64,000 nucleotides of DNA from Azolla caroliniana (GCA_043228905.1 JBHGNT010000013.1:5146001-5210000); one strand, 5' to 3'; positions 11,101 through 22,771 are shown, numbered from the stretch's first letter. Notes: generated by a model not told the origin, from the sequence alone. A program made the numbers and translations.

Positions 11101-12258
11101 CTACGACTCGATGTCGTTCCTCGTGGCTACCGCTTCAATCACATCGACCTCGCACTCTTTACATCCCTTGATCACGCAAGCTTCCCTCATGCTTGCACCT
11201 TCATTACTCGATATTTCGGACACAACATGTGTTCCGAAATGCTCGTCCACTCTTAAAGCAACATTTTCCGCTCTTGAGTCTTCGGCCTTTCTCTTGACCG
11301 TCGTTCCTCCGTAAGTCGAGAAGGTGGCTTGTTTCACACCTTCTCCCGTGGTACTGTCGTACTGAACCTGGGCCTTCGTATTAGCCGCATCATTAGTCTG
11401 AATTTGTCGGGAGGTCTCCTCTTTGTCGATCACCAATTGCCTCGGTTTTCGCTCCTTTTTAAGCTTCTCATTAGCATCACCTTGCACCTTTAAGTTCTTG
11501 AATGCTTCTCTCATTAAGGCTTCTATGTTGAGTATCAAATCTTCACTCTTTGAGCTTTCTTCCTTTGGTGGTGGTGTATTGCTACATCCCGTTCTCCTTT
11601 GAACATCCCTCATGGGTCGTGTTGTTGTCGACGACAATCTCGTCTTCCTCTCGTCGTGTTGTCGGCATACCCTTTTCACTCCGGCCCAATTTTCAGTGAG
11701 GCCGTTCACACCATCGTCGTCCTCAAGTTGGACTCCAATGGCCGTCCTTTTCTTCCGATCAATCGACTTGACGAACATTAAGACTTTATTCGCCCCCACC
11801 AATCCTTGTTTCCGCTCCGAGAGTTGAGCGAACCGACACTCAAACTCAATGAATGCATGCATAACACTCTGGTGGGTCTTCCTCGATGACACCCATTGGT
11901 CAAACTTGTATAGGCCCCGTCCCTTCGACTCTTCATGATCATATGCCTCTCGTAAAGCTTCTTCGAAGGACACCCACGAATTGTGAGCTTTTTGAAGCAC
12001 CTTCATATCTTTGTGAATTGGTTCGGCCACCACTCGACAAAAGTACTCTAGCCTCATTGCTTCATTCACACATCTTGAATCCATTTCAGCATTGTAGGTC
12101 TCTAGAAAATTTTGGACTTTGCTTCCGTCGAAACAGACGACTCGCTTGACCATGCTTTCAATGGCTTGTTGGGCCACATCTCGTCTTTTCCCTTCTCTTG
12201 AAAATTCCGCTATCATCTTTGACATTGCCTCCATGAGATATTCCTCGTCCATCTTCAT
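11101..12258 (-). CDS. Element X gag-like protein
   Basis: An uninterrupted frame of 385 codons opens 35 bases after the 5' LTR. The first half has the features of a retrotransposon gag core: MVKRVVCFDGSKVQNFLETY near residue 33, then RLEYFCRVV, WVSFEEALREAY and a glutamine/arginine-rich tail. The second half is charged and Lys/Glu-rich, with no CCHC zinc knuckle that I can see. Gag would supply the particle; all enzymes must come from elsewhere. The frame being open over 1.1 kb while neighbours are full of stops suggests selection or youth. The family call rests on the gag-like core and the element layout. Confidence 0.75.
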   Translation of the reverse strand: MKMDEEYLMEAMSKMIAEFSREGKRRDVAQQAIESMVKRVVCFDGSKVQNFLETYNAEMDSRCVNEAMRLEYFCRVVAEPIHKDMKVLQKAHNSWVSFEEALREAYDHEESKGRGLYKFDQWVSSRKTHQSVMHAFIEFECRFAQLSERKQGLVGANKVLMFVKSIDRKKRTAIGVQLEDDDGVNGLTENWAGVKRVCRQHDERKTRLSSTTTRPMRDVQRRTGCSNTPPPKEESSKSEDLILNIEALMREAFKNLKVQGDANEKLKKERKPRQLVIDKEETSRQIQTNDAANTKAQVQYDSTTGEGVKQATFSTYGGTTVKRKAEDSRAENVALRVDEHFGTHVVSEISSNEGASMREACVIKGCKECEVDVIEAVATRNDIES

Positions 12259-12293
12259 CCTCCCCTGCCGCTCTTCACGTCGGGTTCACCAAA

Positions 12294-12500
12294 TGACGTC
12301 GCAAAGATGCGCGTGTGTGCGTGCTTCGCTTGAGCGGGACTACCGGGGCCACGAACCAAGGAGACAGAAGAGGTGAGGAAGTGGAGATTAAGACGACGAT
12401 GCGTATGTACGAGTTAGGAAACCAATATCACATTTGAAAAAAACAAATATTTGTATACTCAAGAAGAAGATAGATGTCAAGAAGAATATTATATTATTAT

Positions 12501-12532
<32 letters not shown>

Positions 12533-12931
12533 TCAAGCCGTACTAGGGGTTTTATAGGTTTGTCCATGCACAAAACCATGGGCTTGGAGCCATGGTTTCT
12601 GTGCACACAGTTTTGCTTTGTGATATGTAGAAAACCATGGGCTTAAAATCGTGGTTTTGTGTACACGGGTTTGTACGTTTGTTTCCTACGGAATACTGAA
12701 TATGAGAAAGAAATATAGAACATCTAAAGCACTTAGTAGTAGCTTTAGTGGTAAGGTAATTGCCTCTTATCTTGGAGGTGCAAGGTTCAAATCTTACTTG
12801 CAACCCTCTACATGCACTCAATGCCATTATGACCTAGGTTTATTTATTTTCATTTTTACAAGTATTTGTGAAATGTGTGTGGATCGTCAATTTTTGACTT
12901 TTTCTCGCACTAGACATGCCACATCACGACA
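12294..12931 (-). repeat. 5' LTR of element X
   Basis: This is the 638-bp partner of 9314-9974. Its inner end reads tgacgtcgcaaag where the other copy has tgtcgtgaag. On the minus strand the next internal bases are TTTGGTGAACCCGACGTG; the TGG start fits a primer-binding site but I do not assign the tRNA. A second tRNA-like block with box A (12740-12751) and box B (12784-12794) is present. Confidence 0.9.
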
Positions 12932-12935
12932 CCGG

Positions 12936-13839
12936 GGGCCATGACTATGTAAAGATGGGAGATAATGGAGAGTGCAAGATAGCCAACATTGGAAGTGTAA
13001 GCCTGATGATGTCGAGAGGTTGTTGATTGGCATTGAGAGAAGTTTGACATGTCCCCGATATCTGATTGAATCTGATATTGACTGGAAGGTTGGATGACGA
13101 AGGCTACAGTGGTAGCTTCCGGAACGACAAGTGGAAGTTCTGTTGTGGAAACCTCATAGTGGCAAGAGCACAGAAAGAGGGCACACTGTATATGATGCAT
13201 GCCCGACTGTGCAAGTTGGAAGTGAATGTGGCAATCGACTCGAGTGGAGAGTTATGGCATAAGAGACTTTGACACATGAGTGAGAAGGGGATGCATATCT
13301 TAGCTGACCAGGAACTCCCAGAAGTGAGAGGAGTGCACTTGGAGAAGTGTGTCGACTGCTTAGTAAGAAAGCAAAATAGAGCCGCATTCCGCTCACTAGA
13401 ACTGGTACACACGGATGTGTGCTATGTAGATGCTCCATCGCATTGAGGTGGACAATACTTCGTGACATTCATTGATGACTAGAGTCGAACGTTGTGGGCT
13501 TTCGTACTAAAGTTGAAGGACCAAGTACTGTCATTTTTTAAGGAATTCCGGGCTAGAGTCGAAAGAGACCCGGGTCGGAAGTTGATAGAGGGCAATTCGA
13601 AGAATACTGCAAGGCCCAAGGTATTCGAATTGAATACAATGTACTGAAGACCCTTGAGTTGAATGAGCTTGTAGAGAGGATGAATAGAACTATCATGGAG
13701 AGAGTAAGGAGCATGTTGTCGCATGCTAAGCTGTTGAAATCGTATTGGGGTGAGGCGATTTATACAATTGTTTATCTTATCAACAGGTCTCCCTCAGGGC
13801 CATTGAAAGGTGATGTCCCACAAAGGGTGTGGACAGGCA
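12936..13839 (+). pseudogene. Element A protease end and integrase N-terminal half
   Basis: The frame continues from 9313 across element X: HDYVKMGDNGECKIANIGSV, then GRLDDEGYSGS and the GAG-pre-integrase motif LWHKRL. The core begins with LVHTDVCYVD and YFVTFIDD, and ends RSPSGPLKGDVPQRVWTGKD at the B insertion. Stops at several points (for example after LWHKRL and FIDD) and a frame change near 13590-13640 break it. The integrase continues at 28479 beyond element B. Confidence 0.85.
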
Positions 13840-13844
13840 AGGAT

Positions 13845-14238
13845 TGTTGAGAACCAAGCTCAACAAAGGTATGTGATGCTTATTGAGAAATAAGCTATAG
13901 TAGCTATTAGCTAATTAGCTACTAGTGGACATAAAGGTGAAACATCTATTTAGCTACTGACAGCTTATTAGCTACTGACAATTTATTAGCTGCATATGTA
14001 AGTGACTTATATACTTAGGTAAAAAGAAAAAGTATGTAGTAGAGTGAGAGTGTGTGTAGAGAGAACAGAAAAACAGACGAGAGTGAGTTGAGCTCTGCGC
14101 GTAATGAAATAGAAGAAGTTTTTTGGTTTGCTACACAAAGGTATGTCTCCTTCCCCTTCCTTTCTATCTTGAGCACTAAACGATCTAGTAGATCACGATC
14201 CTTTATGCACACAGAAGAGCCGTAGTGCCTTCGTATAT
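13845..14238 (+). repeat. 5' LTR of element B
   Basis: It matches 28074-28473 over its length. Near its 3' end it has decayed (tcgtatatga against tcgtatca). The following bases 14241-14252, gaatattagaac, match TGGTATCAGAGC at 7 of 12 positions, and most of the differences are G-to-A or C-to-T changes, so this is probably the worn primer-binding site. Confidence 0.88.
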
Positions 14239-14351
14239 GAGAATATTAGAACAATACAAATCTGAGAAAGGTTGTTTCATTGTTTGCTAATCTGAATAAG
14301 AGAGTTGCTTGTTGAAGTAATTGTAGCAAAAGCCCTAATTTGAAAGAGAAA

Positions 14352-14666
14352 ATGACTACAAAAAATGGAAGCGAAATAGTCATAGAAAAGTTGGATAAAA
14401 ACAATTTCCATGTGTGGAAATTTAGAATGACAAATTTCGTGATGGGAAAAGGATACTGGGATTACATTGAAGGAGACCTAGAAGAGGCTCCAGAGATCCC
14501 TGCAGAAAATGCAACTGCTGCAAAGATTAAAGCATTTAAGGAATGGAATGAGGGGGCAAGGAAATTATTGCATTGGCTCTCACTTAGCATCTCAGATTCG
14601 ATGCTTGGACACATACAGGATGCTATGCTTCCAAAAGAAGCTTGGGATAGTTTGGTAAAACTGTTT
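14352..14666 (+). pseudogene. Element B gag, N-terminal part
   Basis: The ATG at 14352 starts MTTKNGSEIVIEKLDKNNFH, with the copia gag signature VWKFRMTNFVMGKGYWDYIEG and LLHWLSLSISDSMLGH. The frame is interrupted after AWDSLVKLF by element C and continues at 18772. The two halves join in frame across the TGTTT target duplication. Confidence 0.9.
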
Positions 14667-14839
14667 TGTTGAGAGATCAAGCTCAACTTAGTTTAGTTAG
14701 TTAGTCAAACATGTAACTTCGTAGTTACCTAGATAGAATCTAGTTAGAAGTGTTGACTATAACGCCTTAAATAGGACCTTGTACTTACGTGGGATATTCT
14801 AGATCCTCCACTCCTAAGTACATTTAATATAGGACTTAC
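14667..14839 (+). repeat. Element C first LTR, truncated
   Basis: It matches 17904-18076 (TGTTGAGAGATC to tagga/agacttac). The remaining 285 bp and the primer site are deleted; leader sequence (ctaagcccacccgac, also at 18393) follows at once. Confidence 0.88.
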
Positions 14840-14978
14840 TCCTAAGCCCACCCGACTTCGTGGTTGTGGGTTCGAGACACCAACGACAAAATCCAGCTAT
14901 CGGCTACCATAATGCCGATACGTAGCACGTACACGTGATCGAAGGAAGAAAAGCAAAAGAAGAGAAGACACAATCAAC

Positions 14979-16375
14979 ATGAACACACAAATGGGTAGCT
15001 CGCTCCCTAGTGAAAACCTAGACTGGAGAAATTATTCATCTTGGGAGTACAAGATTACCCAATACCTCGTCAGCCAAGGGTATTGGAGCTACATCAAAGA
15101 CGCACAAGAAAATTGACCCAACTCGAAGAATGCCGACTATGCAACATGGGAGCAAGCGGGAAGTCGAGTCATGTATTGCTTGGCAACATGTGTCCATGAC
15201 AACATGCTTTGCCACATTCGAGACGCCAAGACGCCCAAAGAGGCATGGGAGAATCTCAAGAAGATTTTCTCCACCAATACGACGGCACGCAAGCTTCAAC
15301 TCCGGCAAGAGTTGAACAACATACGACAAAAAGATATGCCTGTCTCGGACTACACTGCCAAGATCAAAAGCATTTGCGACTCGCTTGGCTCCATTAAAAT
15401 AAACGTCGACGAAGACGAGATGGTTCAAGTATGCTTGGGCGGCCTTGCACAATGATTCGATCCATTACGGATGGCAATCTTGGCGAGAGAAAATCCTCCA
15501 TTCTTCGACCTCCAATCAATGCTATTGGTTGAAGAGAATCATGTCTGAACCAAAAGCAAGACGTCGGAAGGACAAATGTTCTTCTCGAATTCTGACGGTC
15601 ACTGAGGATGAGGTCACGACGGTAGAAGAGGTCAATTCGACCCATCACACGAAGGGAACTCAAACCTTCACAGAAGCCATCGAGGAACCTTCGAAAGAAG
15701 GGGGAGCTTCCACGCCAAACAAGGTCGGCAAACGAGGCCCGCAACTTGCAATTATTGCGGCAATGTCGGCCACTATGAGGCGGAGTGTCGGAAAAAGAGA
15801 AGTCAGTCGGCTTCAACAAGTCGACAACTCACAAACTACGCATCGAACTCCGACTACGACAATCGTAGCCGAATGTTGACGAATCACGCATCGAATTCCA
15901 ACTACGGCGACCGTGGCGAAATGTTCGTAATGAGGCATAGAGCGAACTCTATGTTGGGCTCCAACTCGGAAGACGTGTGGTTCGTCGACTCCAGCACCTC
16001 ACATCACATGACATCTCACGAAGAGTGGTTTTGTGACTTGCGTACACCGGACCGACCCGGCTTCATAGAGATGGGAGATGACACCACACACCCCATTCAG
16101 CACATCGGCAATGTCTCATTCGGGAAAGAAGGCGAACAAACATGCATCAAGAATGACTTGCACGTGCCCACAATAACGAAGAATTTGGTCTCTGTCGGCC
16201 AAATCATGGAGCAAGGCATGCAAGTTCGCTTCAACAACGAAGGTTGTTTCATTGAGAAAGATGGCCGACTCATAGCTAAGGGGGGGAGAGACGGCCGAAT
16301 GTTCATCCTTGATTCGAACGAGGTGAAATCAGCAATGTACACTATAAGTCTCAAAACCGAGACAAGCATCAAGTT
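14979..16375 (+). pseudogene. Element C gag and protease, broken
   Basis: Gag starts MNTQMGSSLPSENLDWRNYS with the copia gag core (YSSWEYKITQYLVSQGYWSYIK). A stop at about 15114 interrupts it and the frame resumes at KNADYATWEQAGSRVMYCLA. The zinc knuckle CNYCGNVGHYEAEC (about 15740-15785) is intact in pattern. Protease has VWFVDSSTSHHMTSHEEW, with DSS for DSG. The frame then shows PTITKNLVSVGQIMEQGMQV. Several stops and one-base shifts near 15455-15880 show decay. Confidence 0.85.
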
Positions 16376-17781
16376 GTGGCACAAGAGAATCGGCCGCATA
16401 AACATCCAATGGCTTCGAGCAATGCAAACCAAGGGAGTCGTCATCAGACTTTTGACATTCAAGTCGACCGAGTATGCGAAGCGTGTCAACTTGGCAAACA
16501 ACATCGACTCCCATTCTCGAAGGAGAGCTCTGCAAGCAAAGGCCTCCTCGATGTCATACACTCGTATGTAATATGGGGACCGGCTCAAATGCCGACGATC
16601 GGCGGATGCCGATACTACGTAACCTTCATCGACGACTACTCGTGCTACGCGTGGATCTACTCGATGAAGAAGAAGAGAAAAGTGTTCTCCCACTTCCAAA
16701 AGCTCAGGGGGCAAATCGAAAAAGAAACCGGTTGGCACATTCGATGCCTACGATCAGATGGAGGAAAGGAGTACTTCTCCAACCAATTCACCTCCTACCT
16801 CCAAAGTGAAGGCATTCGGAGAGAGTTCTCGTGCCGACACACACCCCAACAAAATGGAATAGCCGAAAGGAAGATTCGGCAAATACTTGAGGTAGCACGC
16901 GCCATGATGCATGAGAATCACATGCCGAATTTCTATTGGGCCGAAGCGGCATCCACGACCGTCTATCTCATGAATCAATGCACCACTAATGGAGTGCATG
17001 AGCTAACTCCATACGAGCTCCTCGTCGGAAGGAAGCCAATCCCGTCGCACCTCAAGGTGTTCGGAAGCATTGCGAATGTACGCATCCCGAACGAACAACG
17101 ACAAAAGCCCGACGCGAAGTTAGAGGAATGTATCCTCATAGGATACTCATCCAAGAAGAATGCATACAAGTGCTACAACCCTTCTACCTGAGCGGTTCGG
17201 GTAAGTCGAGACGTAGTCTTCGACGAGTCCGCATCCTGGTACGCACCAGAGACAACTTCGACTCCGACTCCGTTCAACCCGGAATCCGCCGAACAAGAGG
17301 AAGAAGATGGAGATCGCTTCGAACACATGTTCGAAGAAAGTCCGATTACGACAAAGCCTAGTGGGCCACAAGAGCCCCCACACGACCCAAGCATGTCGCG
17401 AACAATTACAAACTTGGAGAAAGGCAAAGGTAAGATGCCCGAATACGAAGTCGACCACCCTCACGACAATGATTCGGATGGATCGGCTCCCTCACTGGAC
17501 AGCGAGTTTGGTATACCCATCATGCGTACACCTAGAGTAAAGAAGGCGCTCACATCGGCAAGCGAAAAACTTCGACGCTCTTCTAGAGAGAAGAATCTCG
17601 TCACTCGGTTCAGCTACAATAAGTATATGGCTCATCACTATGCCTTCGAGACGAAGGTAGCGGCCGAACAAGAGCCCAAGAGCTCCACCAAAGCGGCTCA
17701 TAACACACAGTGGGTGGAAGTAGTCGGCCTTCGCCCACAATCTACAAGCCTTCGTCACCAGCTTGAGGGGGAGGACCCATG
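16376..17781 (+). pseudogene. Element C integrase, catalytic Asp lost, then 3' deletion
   Basis: GAG-pre-integrase and core are present. The first catalytic Asp is lost (DVIHSYVIWGP in place of HSDVWGP), while RSDGGKEYF and TPQQNGIAERK keep the second Asp and the Glu. The frame continues through VFGSIANVRIPN, one stop after NPST, and an acidic linker to TQWVEVVG. In related elements TQWVEA.. leads into RT; here the sequence goes straight to a tail and the polypurine tract. RT and RNase H have therefore been deleted. Confidence 0.85.
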
Positions 17782-17891
17782 ATTGCCATGGCGAAGAAAG
17801 TCGAAGGCCGGATGGAAGCCGCACAGAAGCCGACATCGAAAGCCGAACAACGTCGAAAGCCAAAGCGAATATCGGACGCCTCACACTTGAG

Positions 17892-17903
17892 CTTGAGGGG
17901 GAG
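17892..17903 (+). other. Polypurine tract of element C
   Basis: cttgagggggag abuts the LTR start TGTTGAG at 17904. Element B has the identical tract at 28062-28073. Confidence 0.85.
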
Positions 17904-18361
17904 TGTTGAGAGATCAAGCTCAACTTAGTTTAGTTAGTTAGTCAACCATGTCACTTCGTAGTTACCTAGATAGACTCTAGTTAGAAATGTTGACTATAAC
18001 GCCTTAAATAGGACCTTGTACTTAAGTGGGATATTCTAGATCCTCCACTCCTAAGTACATTTAATATAAGACTTACACATTAGTACCTATATTCTACTCA
18101 CACATGTGCACCTTTGCACATGAGATGTATATATACCTCATTGTGGGTATTTTTGTATTTGAGGATGATGATAATGCTAATTTAATATAGTTACTCATCC
18201 CCCATCTTGTGTTCTTCATAAGTGTATTTCTCTCTCTCTCTCTCTCTCTCTCTTCCTCTCACACACATACACACACATATCACTTAATCTTCTGCTTATC
18301 AACTAATCACATAATTAGGTACTAATTAATCCTTGCTTAGTTACTTACCTAATTCTTAACA
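17904..18361 (+). repeat. Element C full LTR
   Basis: It is 458 bp, TGTTGAG to CTTAACA, with a CT microsatellite near 18230-18255 and a TATA-like tatatatacc near 18130. It serves as 3' LTR for the left unit and as 5' LTR for the stub on its right. Confidence 0.92.
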
Positions 18362-18373
18362 TGGTATCAGAGC
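18362..18373 (+). other. Primer-binding site of element C
   Basis: TGGTATCAGAGC, a perfect initiator Met-tRNA site, directly after the LTR. Confidence 0.95.
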
Positions 18374-18766
18374 ATGTGGTTTAGAAAATCCACTAAGCCC
18401 ACCCGACTCCATGATTGTGGGTTTGAGAAGCTGACGACAAAATTCGGCTATCGGCTACCGTAGTACCGATACGTAGCACGTACACATGATTGAAGGAAGA
18501 AAATGAAATGAAGAGAAGACACAATCAACATGAACACACAAATGGGTAGCTCGCTGCCTAGTGAAAAGCTAGACCGGAGCAATTATTCATCTTGGGAGCC
18601 CAAGATGACCCAATACCTCGTCGGGCAAGGGTATTAGAGCTACATCAAAGGCGCACAAGAAAATTGACCCAACTCGAAGAATGCCGACTATGCAACATGT
18701 TTAGGTACTAATCACATAATTAGGTACTAATTAATCCTTGCTTAATTACTTACTTAATTCTTAACA
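18374..18766 (+). repeat. Element C second internal stub and terminal LTR fragment
   Basis: Leader and the first ~55 codons of gag (MNTQMGSSLPSEKLDRSNYS) are repeated relative to 14840-15150, then cut near 18699. From about 18700 to 18766 the sequence is the last part of the LTR (taggtactaattaatccttg to cttaaca), ending at the target duplication. Confidence 0.85.
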
Positions 18767-18771
18767 TGTTT

Positions 18772-19455
18772 GCAGTGAACACAAAGGCTAAAAAGCTTCA
18801 GTTGAAGACTGAGCTAAAGACCTTGGAAAAAGGTAAGATGTCAGTGAATGAGTATGCTCTGAAAATAAAGAGCATATGTGAATCACTTGATTCTATTAAT
18901 GTGAATGTAGAAGATGATGATAAGGTGGAAATATGCTTAAGAGGGTTAGGAGCTCAATATAAAAGCTTTAAAACATCTATTCTCACAAGGGATAGCATCC
19001 CTAGTTTTCTAGATCTAGTTTCAATGCTTGTAGTGGAAGAAAGAAATCAGATGGATGATGTAATCAAAGGAAACTCTGAGACTGAGGGGAAACCCCTCTA
19101 CAATAGTGCTGGAAGAGGCCATGGAAAATTTGGTTCAGCTAGAACCAACAACAATTATCAAGGAAGAGGACAACAGGTTGTACGAGGAAGAGGACAACAG
19201 GCTGTACGAGGAAGAAACAAGATCAAAGGCAGGGGGAGCAATCGAGGTAGAGGTAAGCAAACTCATTTGAATGATGATGGCTATTGGTACTGTGGAAAAC
19301 TAGGCCATACACAGGCAGAATGCTATAAAAAGCAAAATGATGAAAAAAGTTGGAAGAGACAACATAATAATTATGCTTCAACTAGTGAAGACTATGATAA
19401 AGATGGTGCATTTGTGGTGCAACATGAAACAACAACAGTGGTTGAATGTTCATAG
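18772..19455 (+). pseudogene. Element B gag, C-terminal part
   Basis: The frame continues from 14666: AVNTKAKKLQLKTELKTLEK, LKIKSICESLDSIN, then an Arg/Gly-rich RNA-binding segment with two RGRGQQ(A/V)VRGRG repeats. The zinc knuckle reads YWYCGKLGHTQAEC, so its first Cys is lost. The frame stops after TTTVVECS. Confidence 0.88.
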
Positions 19456-19460
19456 AGATG

Positions 19461-22400
19461 TAATGATGATTTTATGTGGTATGTAGATTTTGGGGCATCT
19501 AATCATATGACAGGACATGCAAATTGGTTTGACAGTTTAAGGGAACCAGAGATTCCTGGTTATGTACAGATTGGTGATAACACCACTCATACAATCTAGC
19601 ATGTTGGAGATATCCCATTGTGGGAAGACAAAGGAAAAACAAAGTATATGCTGAACGTGATGCATGTTCCAAACCTTGCAAAAAACTTATTTCTGTTGGA
19701 CAAATAGTAGAGCAAGGAATGCAAGTTAAGTTTAAGCAAAGTGGATGCTTTATAGAGAAACAGGGAAAGCTTATTGCAAAAGGAAAATGACAAGGAAGGA
19801 TGTTTGTGTTAGATGTGGATATGCCTAAAAATATTACAGCCATGATTGCAAAAGGAATGAGTGTAATCTCAGATGTGGAAATGTGGCATAAAAGAATCAG
19901 TCACATAAGTATGCAAACCTGGAAAATATGTTGAGGAAAATTGCAATGGCTGGACTGCCTAAGTTGAAAGACCGTGAGATGAGCAAAATATGTGAAGCAT
20001 GCCAATATGGAAAGCAAAACAGGTTACCTTTCCCTCATGAAAGACATGTAAGCAAAAATTTGTTGGATTTGGTACATATGGATGTATGGGGACCAACAAA
20101 AAATGTATCAATAAGTGGATGTAAGTTTTATGTAACATTTATTGATGATTGCTCAAGGAAAACATGGGTTTACTTCATGAAAGAAAAAAGTGAAGTATTT
20201 GATTGTTTCCGTAAGTTTAAATGCATGGTAGAAAAGTAGGCTGGAACTAGAATAAAATGTTTAAGATCTGATGGAGGAGGAGAATACTTCTCCAATGAAT
20301 TTTCTGATTTTCTATGCAATCAAGGAATAAGGAGACAGTTTACACGTAGATATACTCCACAACAAAATGGAGTTGCTGAGAGAAAAAACAGAACTTTGGT
20401 GAACACAGCAAGGGCTTTAATGACAGAAAAAAATATTTCATTGTATTACTGGGGAGAAGCTGTAAACACAACAAACTATATCCTAAATAGATGTATAACA
20501 TCTGGAGTGCATGAAGTAACTCCTGAAGAATGTTTCTATGGTAGGAAGCCTAGTCTAGAACACTTAAAAGTGTTTGGATGCCTTGCCTATGTTCATGTAC
20601 CTACTGAAGTAAGAAGTAAGCTTGATCCAAAAGCTGAAAAATGTGTTCTTGTTGGATATTCAGAGGAGCAAAAAGGGTATAAATGCTATAACCCTTTGAC
20701 AAAAAAGATTGTGGTAAGCCGTGATGTAATATTTGATGAGTTGGGCAGTTGGTACAACCCAAAACAAAACGTAGAAACTGATGAAGACTGTGAAAATGAA
20801 GACAGAGAAAAATCTGAAAATGGAAGAGATTGCCATTGAAATGGAAGCAATGTTGGACAACAAACTTTAACATCGATAGAATGTACTGGACCATCTGGAA
20901 GCTCAGGTAGTAAATTTGATTCAAATGCATGGAGTGGAAAAAATGCAAGATAAAAAAAATATGACGATAAAAAGGGAAAACAGAAGATGCTAGAATATGA
21001 AATGCTTGATGATGGGTCTAGAAACATGGAAGATGTAGATTCAGATACATTATTGGATGATGAGCTTGGTATACGAGCCTTGAAAATCCCTGGTATGGAA
21101 AAAGCAATGAAGGATGCAAATCAAAAACTGAGAAGATCAAATAGAGAGAAAAAGACTGTTGAAAGATTTGGTTATGACACATATATGGCTATGCAATATG
21201 CATACATGTCTAAAGTAGTACAAATCCCGGATCCAAACAGTTTTGATGAAGCAAAATCTGATAAGAAATGGGTGAATGCAATGAAAGAAGAAATAGATGC
21301 ATTGGCTGAAAATAGATAATGGGATTTGGTAAAGTCACCGAAAGGAAAAAATGTTGTAGGTCGCAAATGGGTCTACAAGACAAAGCATGATTCCAATGGA
21401 AATGTTAGTAGACATAAAGCAAGACTTGTGGCAAAGGGATATGCCCAGATGCAAGGAATTGATTATGATGAAACATTTGCACCGGTTGCAAAGATGGCAA
21501 CATTGAGAACACTACTTGTTGTGAGTGCAACCAAAAGATGGGTTCTGCACCATATGGATGTAAAAGATGCCTTTTTTACATGGTAACTTAGAAGAAGAAG
21601 TGTATATGTGTCAACCACCAGGTTTTGAAGATAAGAAGCATCCAGAATATGTATGTAGGCTTAAAAAGGCTCTCTATGCATTGAAACAAGCACCAAGGGC
21701 ATGGCATAAAGAACTTTCAGAATCTCTGAAAAAATTTGCTTCCAAAATGTTAAAGGTTGATCCATCATTGTATGTAAAAAGGATAAATGATTGCATTGTT
21801 GTTATTTTGATTTATGTTGATGATTTAATCATTGGAGGTGATTCCATGGATGAAATAAGCAAGCTGAAAAAAAAATCTTGAAATGCAATTTCATATGAAG
21901 GATTTGGGAGAGTTGAGATACTTTTTTGGCATTGAGATGATCAGATCTGAAAGTGGTATATATATGTTGCAAAAATAGTATGCAAAAACTATGTTGAAGA
22001 AGTATGGTATGCTTGGATGCAAACCTATTGGTGTATCACTAGATAAGAACTACAAATTGAGGGTTGATTTGGGAGCCAAAATAGAAGATGTAAACATGTA
22101 CAGGTCTATGGTGGGAACCTCGTATATTTGACTATAACCAGACCTGATTTGAGTTATGTAGTTGGATTAGTCAGCCAGTTTATGCAATAGCCAACAAAGC
22201 CACACTTGGACTACATTAGAAGAATCTTGAGGTATGTAAAAGCTACTCAGAACTATGGATTGTTTTACAAGACTGATCTGGGCATAAAGTTGGAAGGATA
22301 TACAGATGTTGATTGGGCTAGAAGCCAAACTGATAGAAGATCCACAAGTGTATATATGTTTACATTGGGAAGTGCAACTATTTCATGAAGTAGCAAGAAA

Positions 22401-22771
22401 CAAGCTATTATTGCACTATCAAGTACTGAAGCTGAATATAGAGGAGCTACAATAGCTACCTGTGAAGAGGTATAGATCAGACGACTGCTTGCTGATTTGG
22501 GAGAATATATGGATGGTGTTGTCACAATTTGGTGTGACAATATGAGCAACATTCAGCTCGCAAAAAACCCAGTGTTCCATGCAAGAACAAAGCACATTGA
22601 AGTGCGTTATCACTTTGTTAGAGAAAATATGATTGATGGAGAAGTGGATCTGTTGTATGTAAGTACAAATCAGCAAGTGACTGATATTCTTACGAAGGGA
22701 TTGAGCATGGAAAAACATACACAGTTTAGAGACATGATGGGAGTTATAACCATCGGCATGGTAGTTGAAAA
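19461..22771 (+). pseudogene. Element B protease, integrase, RT and RNase H, broken
   Basis: Protease begins WYVDFGASNHMTGH (DFG in place of DSG). Integrase follows in frames from 19928: CEACQYGKQNRLPF, LVHMDVWGPT, LRSDGGGEYFSNEF, YTPQQNGVAERKNR, so the D/D/E core is present, with one stop after FKCMVEK. RT at 21326-21881 has YKTKHDSNGNVSRHKARLVA and the active-site [11 protein letters not shown]; a one-base shift splits it near 21580. RNase H at 22206-22771 has VDWARSQTDRRST, ALSSTEAEYRGA and WCDNMSNIQLAKN. Many stops; the frame tail resumes at 28012 after element D. Confidence 0.88.

Larger units (their letters stand above)
9314..12931 (-). mobile_element. Element X: gag-only LTR retrotransposon (TR-GAG type)
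   Basis: This 3.6-kb element sits inside the protease of A. Its LTRs begin TGTCGTGA and end TCACGACA, a perfect 8-bp inverted pair at the outer ends. A 4-bp target duplication ccgg (9310-9313 and 12932-12935) restores the protease frame of A exactly, whereas a 5-bp duplication would not. The internal 2.3 kb has one long minus-strand reading frame with a gag-like protein and no protease, RT, RNase H or integrase. This is the published definition of terminal-repeat retrotransposons with a GAG domain, which rely on enzymes from other elements. Confidence 0.88.
14667..18766 (+). mobile_element. Copia element C, tandem three-LTR form with RT and RNase H deleted
   Basis: C lies in the gag of B with target duplication TGTTT (14662-14666 and 18767-18771). 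From left to right it has a shortened LTR, a gag-protease-integrase region, a polypurine tract, a full LTR of 458 bp, a primer-binding site, a second start of gag, and a 3' LTR end. This LTR-internal-LTR-internal-LTR order with deletions is what unequal recombination between LTRs produces. The first LTR jumps near 14839 directly into leader sequence, and RT/RNase H are missing near 17730-17780. Confidence 0.9.

Noticed and set aside
12970-13030. Hammerhead ribozyme (cctgatgatg word)
   Set aside because: The conserved gaaa and the partner stems are absent, and the stretch is degraded protease coding sequence of element A.
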